Translations under genes and position numbers: made by a program
Shown here: in pieces, positions 9,354 to 18,328 of the stretch
Position numbering within the stretch: position 1 is the stretch's first letter
How the letters are laid out: every line of letters starts with the position of its first letter
Notes under the pieces: model-generated
What the model was told of the DNA's origin: nothing
Databases searched by the model: none
Seen by the model: the letters and a program-made list of their open reading frames with translations, nothing else
Assembly: GCF_009659625.1 (NCBI RefSeq)
Contig: NZ_VOIW01000003.1
Coordinates: 372,001 to 436,000, forward strand
DNA length: 64,000 bases
Source of the DNA: Pseudomonas haemolytica
GTDB lineage: Bacteria; Pseudomonadota; Gammaproteobacteria; Pseudomonadales; Pseudomonadaceae
Reading direction: 5' to 3'

Positions 9354-11876
9354 ATGAGCAAGGCTACCAATATGGGGAGCTGGCACCCTCCCATGATACC
9401 CAGGTGGGTATCGATTTCCCGAGTGTACGGATCAAAGGTTGTCATCGGGCTTGCGACACTTTGCAGTGTACCTGCCTACTCCCAGCCCCTCGGAGAAGGC
9501 TTTGACCTTGCGGTATTGTCCGCGCACGGGATTGACCCCAAGGTTGCCGATTTTTTTAGAAGTACCGCGCGTTTTCGTGAGGGCGTCCATGTGGTGGGGC
9601 TGCGGGTCAACGGTAACCCGTTGGGTCTTGTGGAAGCGCGATTCGATTACGATGGGCAGCTATGTTTCACCCCGCAACTGCTGGAAAAGGCTGGTTTGCG
9701 GATCCCTGCTGGCATTGTTCGCCAGGGCATCACGCCCAGTCAGGCGTGCCATGATTTTTTGGGTGAGTATCCCGCGACTATCCTCAAGCTGCGCCCCGGC
9801 AGTGATGAGGTCTCGCTGGTTGTACCCACTCAGTCGGTACGCGAGCAAGATTGGGATGGCGGGAATTTTTCCCAGGGTGGCACGGCGGCCGTGTTCAATT
9901 ACGACGTGCAGGGGTTCGGGGAGCGTACGCGCAATGACTCTGCCCGCTCTGTGTCCGCCTATACCGAGGCCGGGTTCAACCTGGGAAACTGGGTAATCCG
10001 CAGTCGGCAGTTCTATGTGTCCGACAATGGCAAGAGTCGCAGCGAGCACGTGAATGCCTATGCCCAGCGCGACTTTGAAGCGCTGAAAAGTACCTTTCAG
10101 GTCGGCCAGATCTCCACTAATAACCCGATATTCGGCGGCCTGCAGCTCTCTGGTTTCCAACTTTCTCCCGACGGTCGATCACGCGCCGCAGGGGCTGGCA
10201 GCTCGGTGGTGGTAGAAGGTCTGGCACAAGACTCGTCGCGGGTCGAAGTACGCCAGGCCGGGGTATTGATTCATACGACGCTGGTGCCCGCAGGGCCTTT
10301 CAGGTTCACCGGCTTGGTTTTGCTCAATGGCACCAGTGATCTTGAAGTGAGTGTTGTCGGTACGCGCGGCGGCAGTCATAGGTTCACAGTTCCAGCCGCG
10401 TCTTTTCGTGGCGCGTTTCAGGTAGAGCCCGGCTATCACTTTTCACTCGGGAAGGTACGGGGAGCCAAGCTGGAAGATGGTGAGCCACCGGTAGTCGCGA
10501 TGGGAAGCGGAACCTGGGGGTTAGGGCGTGATTCGTCGTTGGGGTTCGGCTTGATGAGCACTGATGCTTATCACGCGGCGGGAGGAACACTGAGTAGCAT
10601 TTTTTTCCAGCGGCTATCGATCGCGGTTAACCAGAACCTGTCTCGCGACAATATAGGGAATGTCAGCGGGGCGCAGCGCGCGATTTCCTTGGGAAGCCCA
10701 CTGACTGCCAATATCGAACTGAGTGCGAGTGCTACCACCCGTACGAGGGGTTATCGCGACTTGCTTGAGGCTGGGCGGTCGATGGGGCGTGATGACCTGA
10801 ACTCCCGATTCAAAAGCCAATATACCTTTGGGGTGAGTTGGGCGAACCCGCAACTGGGAGGTTTTTCCCTTAATTACTCTCACGGCTCGCAGTTTGACGG
10901 GCAGTCAGCCGAACATTTGTTTGCCGCGTGGAACCGTGATTTCAGCGGTACGCGTGTGGCGTTGATTGCCGATTCCCGAGTGGGTGGTTCCAGGGCACGT
11001 AGCGCTCGACGAGACGAGCGCGAGCAACGCAGGCGAGAGCCCGGTAAAGATCTTTCCGTTCGGCTGGAGGTCACTGTTGCGTTCGGAGAGAGCCGCAGTG
11101 TCAGGTCCTATGCCAGTCGCCGGGACGACAGGGTTGAGCTGGGTACCACATTCAGTGAGCGGGTCAACGATGCCGTGAACTATGAGGTGGGTATGGCACG
11201 TGAGCAAGCCAGTCGGGAACAGTCTGTTCACGGGCGGGTGAATGTAACTCCGCGTTATACACAGTTCTCGTTGGGTATGCGGCGCGACTCGTTGGGCACA
11301 GGGTATGCGAGCCAATTGCAGGGCGGGGTGGTGGCGCATGAGCAGGGTCTGACGTTCTCGCCCTATGCCGTCCAGGATACCTTCGGCATTGTTTCGGTGG
11401 GTGATGTCCGGTCTGCAAAGGTTTCGACCCCACAGGGGCCGGTTTGGACGGATTCCGGCGGGCAAGCGGTGATCGCCAGCCTGCCGCCCTACCAGAGCAG
11501 CAGCGTGGAAGTGCAGACCCAGTCGCTGCCAAGGCGAATTGATTTGAAAAACGGTACCAAGACCCTTGCAGTCGGGCGCGGCTCTTTCAATACGGTTGAA
11601 TTTGAAGTGATAAAGGTGCGCCGTCTGCTGCTTGAAGTGCGTGACGAGCAAGGGCAGCCCTTACCACAAGGTGCTGCGGTTTTCGCCAAGAACAATGTCT
11701 TCCTGACCAGCGTAGTGGGCGAAGGCATGGTGTTTCTGAACAACCTGGATGAGCCGCAGGTCTTGAGCATTTCCAGTGGGGATGGACCCGCCTGCTCGTT
11801 TCAATTGAACCCTGAGCCAGAAACCGATGAAGACAAACTTTATGAAACAGCCTCGGCGGTCTGCCGTGCACAGTGA
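9354..11876 (+). CDS. Outer-membrane fimbrial usher (PapC/FimD family)
   Basis: 840 residues from the ATG at 9354. The open frame extends upstream to 9189, but that part overlaps the chaperone. An N-terminal hydrophobic signal (SKVVIGLATLCSVPAYSQ, about residues 23-40) precedes the usher N domain (FDLAVLSAHGIDPKVADFF). The long centre has alternating beta-barrel composition, and a C-terminal domain begins near RRLLLEVRDEQGQPLPQGA. The usher forms the secretion pore and assembly platform. Length is typical for the family. The 3' end overlaps the next gene by 50 bases. Confidence 0.88.
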   Translation: MSKATNMGSWHPPMIPRWVSISRVYGSKVVIGLATLCSVPAYSQPLGEGFDLAVLSAHGIDPKVADFFRSTARFREGVHVVGLRVNGNPLGLVEARFDYDGQLCFTPQLLEKAGLRIPAGIVRQGITPSQACHDFLGEYPATILKLRPGSDEVSLVVPTQSVREQDWDGGNFSQGGTAAVFNYDVQGFGERTRNDSARSVSAYTEAGFNLGNWVIRSRQFYVSDNGKSRSEHVNAYAQRDFEALKSTFQVGQISTNNPIFGGLQLSGFQLSPDGRSRAAGAGSSVVVEGLAQDSSRVEVRQAGVLIHTTLVPAGPFRFTGLVLLNGTSDLEVSVVGTRGGSHRFTVPAASFRGAFQVEPGYHFSLGKVRGAKLEDGEPPVVAMGSGTWGLGRDSSLGFGLMSTDAYHAAGGTLSSIFFQRLSIAVNQNLSRDNIGNVSGAQRAISLGSPLTANIELSASATTRTRGYRDLLEAGRSMGRDDLNSRFKSQYTFGVSWANPQLGGFSLNYSHGSQFDGQSAEHLFAAWNRDFSGTRVALIADSRVGGSRARSARRDEREQRRREPGKDLSVRLEVTVAFGESRSVRSYASRRDDRVELGTTFSERVNDAVNYEVGMAREQASREQSVHGRVNVTPRYTQFSLGMRRDSLGTGYASQLQGGVVAHEQGLTFSPYAVQDTFGIVSVGDVRSAKVSTPQGPVWTDSGGQAVIASLPPYQSSSVEVQTQSLPRRIDLKNGTKTLAVGRGSFNTVEFEVIKVRRLLLEVRDEQGQPLPQGAAVFAKNNVFLTSVVGEGMVFLNNLDEPQVLSISSGDGPACSFQLNPEPETDEDKLYETASAVCRAQ

Positions 11877-12444
11877 GTCGGGCAGTCCTTTTGTATCCGG
11901 GCGCTTGGGTCTCGGGCTTTTGCTTTACCTGCTGCTTGTCGGGCTTATGCCCAGTGCTGCTTATGCCAGCCAGTGTCGAGTGTCGTTGAGCCAACCCACA
12001 GTCGACTACGGGGTTATTCGTCGTGCTGAATTATTGGGTGAGCAGTCCGGGCACCCACAGTTTTCCTTGGGTCATCGCACGCTCAGGCTGACCGTGGACT
12101 GCGCCGATGAGACACCGATGGCGATACGCTTCACGGGGGTACCTGCGGGAACCAGGGGGTTTCGGTTTGGGCGCGACGGGCACTTCATCCTGAATCTTCA
12201 GCAGGCCCAAGTGGACGGACGGGACGTGGAGTTACGTTCACTGTACCGGCCTGATGAGTCCGCAAAGGGTCGCCTGTTGCCAGGCGTGGTGCTTTGCACG
12301 CAAGCCGGCGGCGCTCCAGTATCGGGGCGTCGCTTGACTGCCTTGGTCAGTATCGACACTTATCTGCCAGCGAGCGGGCTGGCCGTAGGCAACGAAACCT
12401 CGCTGGAGGGGCGGGGAAGTGTTGAGAGGGTTCCCTGCGCCTGA
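11827..12444 (+). CDS. Second DUF1120-like fimbrial subunit, possible tip protein
   Basis: 205 residues. A hydrophobic segment (LGLGLLLYLLLVGLMPSAAYA, within residues 27-48) looks like a signal peptide set back behind about 25 polar residues. The mature part starts SQCRVSLSQPTVDYG, with further cysteines at LTVDCAD, VVLCTQ and the C-terminal VPCA. The pattern resembles the first subunit but is diverged. The frame starts 50 bases inside the usher, so expression probably depends on usher translation. Position after the usher suggests a minor or tip subunit; no large adhesin gene follows. An internal start at 11842 is possible. Confidence 0.65.
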   Translation: MKTNFMKQPRRSAVHSESGSPFVSGRLGLGLLLYLLLVGLMPSAAYASQCRVSLSQPTVDYGVIRRAELLGEQSGHPQFSLGHRTLRLTVDCADETPMAIRFTGVPAGTRGFRFGRDGHFILNLQQAQVDGRDVELRSLYRPDESAKGRLLPGVVLCTQAGGAPVSGRRLTALVSIDTYLPASGLAVGNETSLEGRGSVERVPCA

Positions 12445-12448
12445 AAGA

Positions 12449-13186
12449 TCAGGCGGGCGGCTCCACCGAACCAATGAAATTGGCGAGCTCAGGTGTTCTC
12501 GGGTTGGCAAACAATACCTTGGGGTCGCCGGTTTCATGCACTTTACCCTGATGCATGAACACCAGTTTGTCGCCGACTTCCCTGGCAAAGCGCATTTCGT
12601 GGGTCACCATGATCAGGGTCATGCCGTCCTGGGCCAGTTGGCGCACCACACTGAGCACTTCATTGACCAACTCCGGGTCCAGGGCCGACGTAATCTCATC
12701 GCACAACAGCACCTTGGGTGACATGGCCAACGCCCGAGCAATCGCCACCCGTTGCTGCTGGCCACCGGATAAACGATCGGGGAAGGCGTCGAACTTCTCA
12801 CCCAGCCCGACCCGTTCGAGCATCTGCCTTGCCAGTTGTGCCGCCTTGGCCTTGGGCACTTTCTGCACCACTTGGGGCGCCAACATCACGTTTTCACCGA
12901 CGGTCAGGTGTGGGAACAGGTTGAACTGCTGGAACACCATGCCGACTTTTTGCCGCAGGCTGCGCAGGTCGGCGCGGGCGGCGTCGAGGTATTCGCCATC
13001 GACTTCAATCACGCCATCGTTGATCGACTCCAGGCCATTGAGGGTGCGCAGCAGGGTGGACTTGCCCGAGCCGCTGCGGCCGATGATCGCCACCACCTGG
13101 CCTTCATCCACCGTCAGGTCGATGCCCTTGAGGACGTGGTGATCGCCGTAATACTTATGCAGGGCAGAAATTCTAAGCAGAGGCAT
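12449..13186 (-). CDS. Polar amino-acid ABC transporter, ATP-binding subunit
   Basis: 245 residues from the ATG at 13184-13186 (MPLLRISALHKYYGDHHVLK). Walker A is GRSGSGKSTLL, the signature LSGGQQQRVAIARAL and Walker B VLLCDEITSALDPE. This is the GlnQ/HisP-type ATPase of polar amino-acid importers. It is the last gene of a minus-strand operon (binding protein, two permeases, ATPase) and overlaps the preceding permease by 14 bases. Its 3' end stops 4 bases from the convergent fimbrial subunit. The substrate is not decidable from this subunit. Confidence 0.93.
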   Translation of the reverse strand: MPLLRISALHKYYGDHHVLKGIDLTVDEGQVVAIIGRSGSGKSTLLRTLNGLESINDGVIEVDGEYLDAARADLRSLRQKVGMVFQQFNLFPHLTVGENVMLAPQVVQKVPKAKAAQLARQMLERVGLGEKFDAFPDRLSGGQQQRVAIARALAMSPKVLLCDEITSALDPELVNEVLSVVRQLAQDGMTLIMVTHEMRFAREVGDKLVFMHQGKVHETGDPKVLFANPRTPELANFIGSVEPPA

Positions 13187-13823
13187 GCAGTCTCCTTTCC
13201 AGGTAGCGCGCACTGAGGGACAAGGGGTAGCAGAGCAGGAAATAACCAAGGGCCACTAGGCCGTAGACCATGAATGGCTCGAAGGTGGCGTTGGCGAGCA
13301 TGCCGCCGGTCTTGGTCAGTTCGGTGAAGCCGATGATCGAGGTCACGGCGGTGCCTTTGACCACCTGCACCGAGAAACCCACCGTTGGCGCGACCGCAAT
13401 GCGCAGCGCCTGGGGCAGGATCACATAACGCAGTTGCTCAAGCGGGTTAAGGGCCAGGCTGGCCGAGGCTTCCCATTGCCCGTTGGCAATGGAATCTACG
13501 CAGCCGCGCCAGATTTCAGCCAGGTAAGCGCTGGTAAACAGGGTCAAGGCAATCGCCGCTGCCAGCCAGGGCGATATATCCACGCCGAGCAGGGCAACGC
13601 CGAAAAACACCAGAAACAGCTGCATCAGCAACGGTGTGCCCTGGAACAGTTCGATATAGGTGCGGGCAACAGCACGCGGGAAAGCTTTGCGGCTGATGCG
13701 CATCGTCATCACCAACAAGCCGATCAGGCCGCCGCCCACAAACGCCACCAAGGACAGCAGCAGCGTCCATTGCAGGCCGGTGAACAGGTTGCGCACGATA
13801 TCCCAGAATGAAAAATCACTCAT
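13173..13823 (-). CDS. Polar amino-acid ABC transporter, permease 2
   Basis: 216 residues from the ATG at 13821-13823 (MSDFSFWDIVRNLFTGLQW). It has the membrane-spanning pattern of the HisMQ/GlnP family with the motifs RTYIELFQGTPLLMQLF and, in the EAA loop, ASASLALNPLEQLRYVILPQ. It overlaps permease 1 by 4 bases (ATGA) and the ATPase by 14 bases, so the operon is tightly translationally coupled. Two dissimilar permeases imply a heterodimeric pore. Confidence 0.92.
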   Translation of the reverse strand: MSDFSFWDIVRNLFTGLQWTLLLSLVAFVGGGLIGLLVMTMRISRKAFPRAVARTYIELFQGTPLLMQLFLVFFGVALLGVDISPWLAAAIALTLFTSAYLAEIWRGCVDSIANGQWEASASLALNPLEQLRYVILPQALRIAVAPTVGFSVQVVKGTAVTSIIGFTELTKTGGMLANATFEPFMVYGLVALGYFLLCYPLSLSARYLERRLHASA

Positions 13824-14491
13824 CGGCTGTTCCTCATCACAAACCGTCGGCCGATCCAGTTGAGCAACTGGCGAATCATCAGCGCCATGCACAGGTACAC
13901 CAGGGTGGTCAGCGCATAGGTTTCAAACGCACGGAAATTACGCGACTGGATAAAGTTAGCGGCAAAGCTCAGCTCTTCGGTGGCAATCTGCGAACACACC
14001 GCCGAACCGAGCATCACGATGATGATCTGGCTGCTCAGGGCCGGCCACACCTTGCCCAGCGCCGGTAGCAGAACCACATGGCGGAACGCTTCGAAGCGCG
14101 TCATCGCCAGCGCTGCAGCCGCCTCTAGTTGCCCGCGCGGGATAGCCTGTACACCGGCGCGGAGGATCTCGGTTGAATAAGCCCCCAGATTTATCACCAT
14201 CGCCAGCACGGCGGCTTGCCACTCGGTGATCTTCAGCCCCAGGGACGGCAGGCCAAAGAAGATGAAGAACAACTGCACCAGGAACGGCGTGTTGCGGATC
14301 AACTCGACATACACACCAAAGATCCGCGCAAACGGCTGGATCTTCCACGCTCGTACCACGGCGCCGAGGGTGCCCAGCGCAACCCCGAGGATGGCGCCGA
14401 TGGCCGTCAGCTCAAGGGTGAACAGCGCGCCGCGCAACAGCAGGTCGGTATTGGCCAGCACTGGCACAAAGTCGAATTGATAGGCCATCAA
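13820..14491 (-). CDS. Polar amino-acid ABC transporter, permease 1
   Basis: 223 residues (MMAYQFDFVPVLANTD; translation may begin at either of two adjacent ATGs). HisMQ/GlnP family motifs are present: VYVELIRNTPFLVQLFFI and the EAA loop LEAAAALAMTRFEAFRHVVL. It lies 11 bases after the binding-protein gene and overlaps permease 2. It pairs with permease 2 to form the transmembrane channel of the importer. Confidence 0.92.
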   Translation of the reverse strand: MMAYQFDFVPVLANTDLLLRGALFTLELTAIGAILGVALGTLGAVVRAWKIQPFARIFGVYVELIRNTPFLVQLFFIFFGLPSLGLKITEWQAAVLAMVINLGAYSTEILRAGVQAIPRGQLEAAAALAMTRFEAFRHVVLLPALGKVWPALSSQIIIVMLGSAVCSQIATEELSFAANFIQSRNFRAFETYALTTLVYLCMALMIRQLLNWIGRRFVMRNSR

Positions 14492-14502
14492 TCAGCTCCG
14501 CT

Positions 14503-15288
14503 TCAGAGATCAGCAGGCAGCGGTTCTTTGAGCCACTGCATTGCGTTCTTTTCCAGGCTACCGTCAGCCTTGGCGGTGACGAGGATCTGGTTGACCTTCT
14601 CCAGCAACGCCGGCTCGTTCTTGTTCACGCCCACGTACACGGGCGAATCCTTGAGCTTTACCTTCAGCGCCGGTACGCGTTTGGGGTTGCGTTCGCTGAT
14701 TGCGACCATGACTACGTTGCCGCTGGCGATCAGGTCGACCTGGCCGGCCAGGTAGGCGGCGATGGTTGAGTTGTTGTCTTCAAAGCGCTTGATCGTGGCT
14801 TCCTTGGGCGCCACCGCAGTCAGCTCGATATCCTCGATGGCGCCACGGGTCACACTGATGGTCTTGCCCTTCAGGTCGTCGGTGCTGGCGATGGCGGCAT
14901 CAGGCGGACCGAACACGGCCAGGTAAAACGGCGCGTAGGCTTTGGAGAAGTCGATGACCTTTTCGCGCTCGGCGTTCTTGCCCAGGCTGGAAATCACCAG
15001 GTCGACCTTGCCGGTGGTGAGGAATGGAATGCGGTTGGTGCTGTTGACCGGGGTCAGCTCCAGCTTGACCTTGAGTTGCTCGGCCAGCAGCTTCGCGGTA
15101 TCGATGTCCAGGCCGCGGGGCTGCATGTCGGGGCCGACCGAGCCGAACGGCGGGAAGTCCTGGGGCACGGCGACCTTGAGGGTGCCGCGCGCGACAATAT
15201 CGTCCAGACCGTTAGCCTGGGCGGGCGCGTGGCCCAGCATCAGGCTGGCAAACAGGGCAGTGAGCAGGGCGCTGTAGCGCTTGGTCAT
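14503..15288 (-). CDS. Periplasmic polar amino-acid-binding protein
   Basis: 261 residues from the ATG at 15286-15288; CGGAGAGTCGCC precedes it and supplies the ribosome site. Signal peptide MTKRYSALLTALFASLMLGH ends at APAQA, before NGLDDIVARG. The SBP_bac_3 fold is visible: LKVAVPQDFPPFG, RGLDIDTAKLLAEQL, DLVISSLGKNAEREKVIDFS. It would capture the amino acid for the two permeases and ATPase downstream. First gene of the operon, preceded by a sigma-54-type promoter and divergent from a FadR-type regulator. Confidence 0.92.
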   Translation of the reverse strand: MTKRYSALLTALFASLMLGHAPAQANGLDDIVARGTLKVAVPQDFPPFGSVGPDMQPRGLDIDTAKLLAEQLKVKLELTPVNSTNRIPFLTTGKVDLVISSLGKNAEREKVIDFSKAYAPFYLAVFGPPDAAIASTDDLKGKTISVTRGAIEDIELTAVAPKEATIKRFEDNNSTIAAYLAGQVDLIASGNVVMVAISERNPKRVPALKVKLKDSPVYVGVNKNEPALLEKVNQILVTAKADGSLEKNAMQWLKEPLPADL

Positions 15289-15333
15289 GGCGACTCTCCG
15301 AAAAGGCTGAGGGGATTTTCTGGATTTGCTCAG

Positions 15334-15349
15334 TGCACAGCCCATGCCA
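15334..15349 (-). promoter_or_regulatory. Candidate sigma-54 (-24/-12) promoter of the amino-acid transporter operon
   Basis: Read on the minus strand the sequence is TGGCATGGGCTGTGCA. Against TGGCAYRNNNNTTGCW only one defined position differs, and the GG and GC doublets are 10 bases apart as sigma-54 requires. Transcription would start near 15324, giving a leader of about 36 bases before the ATG. Such promoters need an enhancer-binding activator upstream; no activator gene is in the window. Confidence 0.55.
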
Positions 15350-15401
15350 TTACCGATCGAATCGCCTGTGAGGCCGGAGTTTGCGGCGCCGTGGTGGTCT
15401 T

Positions 15402-15416
15402 ACTGGTCTGAACAGT
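15402..15416. promoter_or_regulatory. 15-bp palindrome, candidate FadR/GntR or enhancer-binding site
   Basis: ACTGGTCTGAACAGT is a near-perfect palindrome (6 of 7 arm pairs). The GGTC-N-GAAC core resembles operators of FadR-subfamily GntR regulators, one of which is encoded next door at 15544. It lies about 80 bases upstream of the predicted sigma-54 start, a distance that also suits an activator site. Function is inferred. Confidence 0.4.
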
Positions 15417-15488
15417 GGTCACGTTTTCTGCACTCTTTTCGAGCGCCGATAAAACTGCACGAGCCCCTTTGGGGCGTGGCTTGCAGCC

Positions 15489-15510
15489 AGTTGTGAATAG
15501 CTTTACAACT
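15489..15510. promoter_or_regulatory. 22-bp inverted repeat before the FadR-type gene
   Basis: AGTTGTGAA (15489-15497) and TTTACAACT (15502-15510) form 9-base arms with one mismatch around TAGC. It lies 34 bases before the regulator ATG, where a bound repressor would block its transcription, so an autoregulatory operator is plausible. An activator site for the divergent sigma-54 promoter is the alternative. Confidence 0.35.
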
Positions 15511-15543
15511 AGCCGCACATCGACCGGGAACCCTGAGCTTTTT

Positions 15544-16230
15544 ATGAATTCCATCGCCCAAGCCGTACCGGAAACGGCTCTCCAGGCCATCCGCAAACTG
15601 ATCAAGGAGCAAGGCTTCGCGGCGGGTGATGCATTGCCGTCCCAGCGCGACCTGGCGGTGCAATTGGGAGTCAGTCGGGCGTCGCTTCGCGAGGCGTTGT
15701 CGTCCCTGAGTGCCTTGGGCGTGGTCAGCGTGCAGCCGGGTAAGGGTGTGTTCGTGCAGCAAGTGCAAGAGGCGCCGGGGTTCGCCTGGCCCTTCGCGGC
15801 GCAGGTCTCTGCGCTGGAGATCTTCCAACTGCGGTACGCATTGGAGGGCTTCGCGGCGGGGTTGGCAGCGGTGACATTGACCATCGATGAGCTGGACTGT
15901 CTGGAAGACAATGTCGAAGCCATGCGCACAGTGCTCAAGGCGGGGGACTTCGGAGCGGCCGCCCGGCTGGACTTCGAATTTCACCAACGCATTCTGCTGG
16001 CCAGCGGCAACCAGGCAATGGTGAGCATCCTCAGTGCCCGCGCCGAAGTATTTCTGGAAAGCCAGAAACTACCGTTCATCCGGCCGGAGCGGGCGATGGA
16101 AACCTGGCAGGAGCATCGCAAAATCCTGCGCGCCCTGGCCCGGCGTACCCGCACGGCGGCACAGAAAAGCATGCAGGAACACGTACGCAATGCGGCGTTA
16201 CGCACGGGCATAGCGTTCGTGACGCCCTGA
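15544..16230 (+). CDS. FadR-subfamily GntR transcriptional regulator
   Basis: 228 residues from the ATG at 15544 (MNSIAQAVPETALQAIRKLI); the frame is open further upstream but that part has no domain. The N-terminal winged helix (about residues 8-75) contains LPSQRDLAVQLGVSRASLRE and the wing VQPGKGVFV. The C-terminal part is helical and fits the FCD ligand domain (LRYALEGFAAGLAA, DFEFHQRILLASGN). Divergent from the amino-acid transporter operon, so it probably controls that operon in response to a carboxylate or amino-acid ligand. Confidence 0.88.
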   Translation: MNSIAQAVPETALQAIRKLIKEQGFAAGDALPSQRDLAVQLGVSRASLREALSSLSALGVVSVQPGKGVFVQQVQEAPGFAWPFAAQVSALEIFQLRYALEGFAAGLAAVTLTIDELDCLEDNVEAMRTVLKAGDFGAAARLDFEFHQRILLASGNQAMVSILSARAEVFLESQKLPFIRPERAMETWQEHRKILRALARRTRTAAQKSMQEHVRNAALRTGIAFVTP

Positions 16231-16348
16231 GTTGTATACCCAAACTCATGCGACGCCATAGCAAGACTCAATCAGACGCGGCTTCCTGAACGGGGTAAGG
16301 GCGGCTATGATGGGCCACGTTTTTTTTGCTTACATTCCGGAGACATCC

Positions 16349-16678
16349 ATGAGCAACGATCTTATCAAGCACGTCACCGACGCGACCTTTGAGGCCGAAG
16401 TACTCAAGGCTCAAGGCCCGGTGCTGGTTGACTACTGGGCTGAATGGTGCGGCCCTTGCAAAATGATCGCTCCGGTCCTGGACGACATTGCAACCACCTA
16501 CGAAGGCAAGTTGACCATTGCCAAACTGAACATCGACGACAACCAGGAAACTCCGGCCAAGCATGGCGTGCGCGGTATTCCTACGCTGATGCTGTTCAAG
16601 AACGGCAACGTCGAAGCCACTAAGGTAGGCGCGCTGTCGAAGTCCCAGCTGCAAGCTTTCCTCGACGCGAACATCTAA
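16349..16678 (+). CDS. trxA: Thioredoxin
   Basis: 109 residues from the ATG at 16349. The active site is [10 protein letters not shown], and the cis-proline loop [10 protein letters not shown] is intact. Thioredoxin 1 is the general cytoplasmic disulfide reductase. The start is supported by GGAG at 16339-16342. A strong terminator follows immediately, so it is monocistronic. Its usual Pseudomonas neighbour ppx is displaced to 7371 by the fimbrial and transporter block. Confidence 0.97.
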   Translation: MSNDLIKHVTDATFEAEVLKAQGPVLVDYWAEWCGPCKMIAPVLDDIATTYEGKLTIAKLNIDDNQETPAKHGVRGIPTLMLFKNGNVEATKVGALSKSQLQAFLDANI

Positions 16679-16685
16679 GCGTCAT

Positions 16686-16718
16686 CGAAAAAGCCCCGCA
16701 AATAGCGGGGCTTTTTCG
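16686..16718 (+). terminator. Rho-independent terminator of trxA
   Basis: CGAAAAAGCCCCGC and GCGGGGCTTTTTCG form a perfect 14-base stem around AAATA, with a T-run in the 3' arm. The symmetric A/T tracts make it usable from either strand. It begins 8 bases after the trxA stop. Confidence 0.93.
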
Positions 16719-16739
16719 TTAAGCAGGGCTAGACGCTCA

Positions 16740-16912
16740 GAAATTCAGGTGGTACATTCGGCCCCGCACTGGTTTCTCCACTGCCCCCTGCAAGCCGTCG
16801 CCGACGCATTCCTTTTCGATTAGTACGCGATCCTGTCGCCTTCTCTGCGGCGCGGCCTCATTAAGCCAAAAGCTTAATTTCCCCCCTCCATAAATGATTA
16901 CGTCATTCCTAT
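16740..16912 (+). ncRNA. Structured leader of rho (Pseudomon-Rho motif candidate)
   Basis: The 190 bases before rho contain no gene but several stems: CGTC/GACG around GCC, CGCC/GGCG near 16837-16853, and a perfect ATTAAGC/GCTTAAT hairpin (16860-16878) followed by TTCCCCCCTCC just before the start. From published comparative work I recall a conserved Pseudomon-Rho RNA motif in the presumed 5' UTR of pseudomonad rho genes, and this region is in that position. Likely role: autogenous control of rho. I matched position and the presence of stems, not the covariance model. Confidence 0.55.
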
Positions 16913-18172
<1,260 letters not shown>

Positions 18173-18189
18173 TACGGCGTTTCAGGTCC

Positions 18190-18226
18190 AAAAAAATGGC
18201 GCCCCGCAAGGGGCGCCATTTTTTTT
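18190..18226 (+). terminator. Rho-independent terminator of rho
   Basis: AAAAAAATGGCGCCCC and GGGGCGCCATTTTTTT form a perfect long stem around GCAA, with eight T in the 3' arm, 18 bases after the rho stop. The mirrored A-run also allows it to work on the minus strand. Confidence 0.94.
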
Positions 18227-18328
18227 GCGTCGAGATTCGTACGTATTTGTGGCATAAGTATCCGATTAGTAACAAAAATTGACGCGTGACTACGCTCATC
18301 CTTTTCGTCACAGACTGACCACATTCTT

